This document shows positions 5,843 through 6,564 of a stretch of 6,564 bases of DNA, one piece after another. The translations under genes were made by a program, and so were the position numbers. Each line of letters opens with the position of its first letter. The first letter of the stretch is position 1. The stretch spans positions 1 through 6,564 of the forward strand of contig JAAXIA010000081.1 of assembly GCA_012270595.1 (NCBI GenBank), in the 5' to 3' direction. Under the pieces are notes generated by a model. The model saw only the letters and a list, made by a program, of their open reading frames with translations. It had not been told where the DNA came from and searched no databases. This DNA comes from Rhodanobacteraceae bacterium. Lineage in GTDB: Bacteria; Pseudomonadota; Gammaproteobacteria; Xanthomonadales; Rhodanobacteraceae.

Positions 5843-6564
5843 ATGAAGCCTATTCAGAGCGATGTGCTTATTCTTGGTGCTGGCGTCATCGGGTTGTCGT
5901 GTGCGCTCTATCTACTGAAGGCTGGTGTGGGGGTGCGTGTGCTTGAGCAGGGCAGTCCCGGCTGTGGTAGTTCGCACGGCAACTGCGGTACGATCACCCC
6001 CAGCCACGCACCGCCGCTTACCATGCCTGGCATGTTTGGGCGTGCTTTGCGTTCGATGGCCCACACGGACGCGCCGCTCTACTTGAATCCCCGTTTTGAC
6101 AGTGCGCGTTGGCGCTGGTTGCTTGGTTTTGCCGGGCACTGCAACTGGCAGCATTTTCAACGTGCGACTGCGGCGCGTTGGGCCTTGCTGAGACACTCGC
6201 GCCAGGCGCTTGCCGAGCTGATTCGTAGTGAATGCATAGATTGCGAGTTTGAGGAAGAGGGCACGCTCTTTGTTTACCGTCACAGGGAACGCTGGCTAAA
6301 CGATGAGCGCATGCATGCCCAGATGCTTGATCGTCTGGAAATCCCGCTGCAGCGTCTGGATGGTACCCAGGTAGAGGCGATGGAGCCTGCATTAAAGCAG
6401 GGGGTGGTCGGCGGCTTTTTCCATCCCGGAGATGCACGCCTGCGTCCGGAGCGTTACCTGGCCGGATTGGCTGAGCGAGTGCGGGCGCTTGGTGGGGTGA
6501 TTGTCCGGGAAGCAAAGATTGGGCAACTAGATGTTCAGGGCAAGCGTGTGGCGCGTGTGCACAC
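5843..6564 (+). CDS. FAD-dependent amino-acid oxidoreductase, DadA/DAO family (5' part, runs off window)
   Basis: The first 240 codons are present, over half of a typical ~415-residue protein; the frame is open at the right edge. The N-terminus has the dinucleotide-binding fold: LILGAGVIGLSCALYLL with GxGxxG at 12-17 and Glu35 at the end of the second strand for the ribose. Next is SSHGNCGTITPSHAPPL (43-59), the flavin-proximal segment typical of D-amino-acid dehydrogenases and D-hydroxyproline dehydrogenases. GDARLRPERYLAGLAERV (196-213) matches the family's substrate-domain motif. Members oxidise D-amino or imino acids at the membrane, passing electrons to the respiratory chain. The substrate cannot be decided here: D-alanine and hydroxyproline catabolism are both possible, and the latter would be supported by lhp-type neighbours downstream. 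The start is set by the fold; there is no properly spaced ribosome site (GGGTGG lies only two bases upstream). The gene looks more G+C-rich than the pilus genes. Confidence 0.88.
   Translation, partial: MKPIQSDVLILGAGVIGLSCALYLLKAGVGVRVLEQGSPGCGSSHGNCGTITPSHAPPLTMPGMFGRALRSMAHTDAPLYLNPRFDSARWRWLLGFAGHCNWQHFQRATAARWALLRHSRQALAELIRSECIDCEFEEEGTLFVYRHRERWLNDERMHAQMLDRLEIPLQRLDGTQVEAMEPALKQGVVGGFFHPGDARLRPERYLAGLAERVRALGGVIVREAKIGQLDVQGKRVARVH

Overview
This window is a chromosomal stretch from a gammaproteobacterium. It carries a type IV pilus (T4P) assembly cluster and, divergent from it, the start of an FAD-dependent amino-acid oxidoreductase gene. I lean towards the Xanthomonadales (Lysobacterales). 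The gene order pilB-pilC-pilD-coaE, the wording of the CoaE core and the N-terminal half of the oxidoreductase all resemble members of that order as I remember them; no search was run. Base composition looks intermediate (slightly above 50% G+C by eye), lower than most of that order. Genus is not claimed.

Layout: 1-304 is gene-poor. It holds a good rho-independent terminator for the minus-strand cluster and one weak candidate for a very small membrane peptide. From 305 to 5174 four genes run on the minus strand, read right to left: pilB (extension ATPase), a 256-bp gap with symmetric sequences, pilC (inner-membrane platform protein), a 75-bp gap, pilD (prepilin peptidase/methyltransferase), and coaE (dephospho-CoA kinase), which begins directly after the pilD stop codon. 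From 5175 to 5842 is a 668-bp divergent intergenic region with several hairpins. One is a strong plus-strand terminator with no recognisable gene in front of it. From 5843 to the right edge is the first 240 codons of a DadA-like FAD oxidoreductase on the plus strand.

How the genes work together: PilD cleaves and N-methylates prepilins. PilC anchors the pilus machine in the inner membrane, and PilB hydrolyses ATP on the cytoplasmic face of PilC to drive pilin polymerisation. CoaE performs the last step of coenzyme A synthesis and appears to be a housekeeping passenger on the pilus transcript, an arrangement common in gammaproteobacteria. No pilin gene is present between pilB and pilC. The oxidoreductase is an unrelated transcription unit.

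The coding content is ordinary and I found no new multi-gene system. The items worth a second look are the orphan terminator and hairpins before the oxidoreductase (possible small RNA), a predicted leaderless start for that gene, the repeat-flanked palindrome in the pilB-pilC gap, and unusual residues in the CoaE P-loop and the PilB zinc site.
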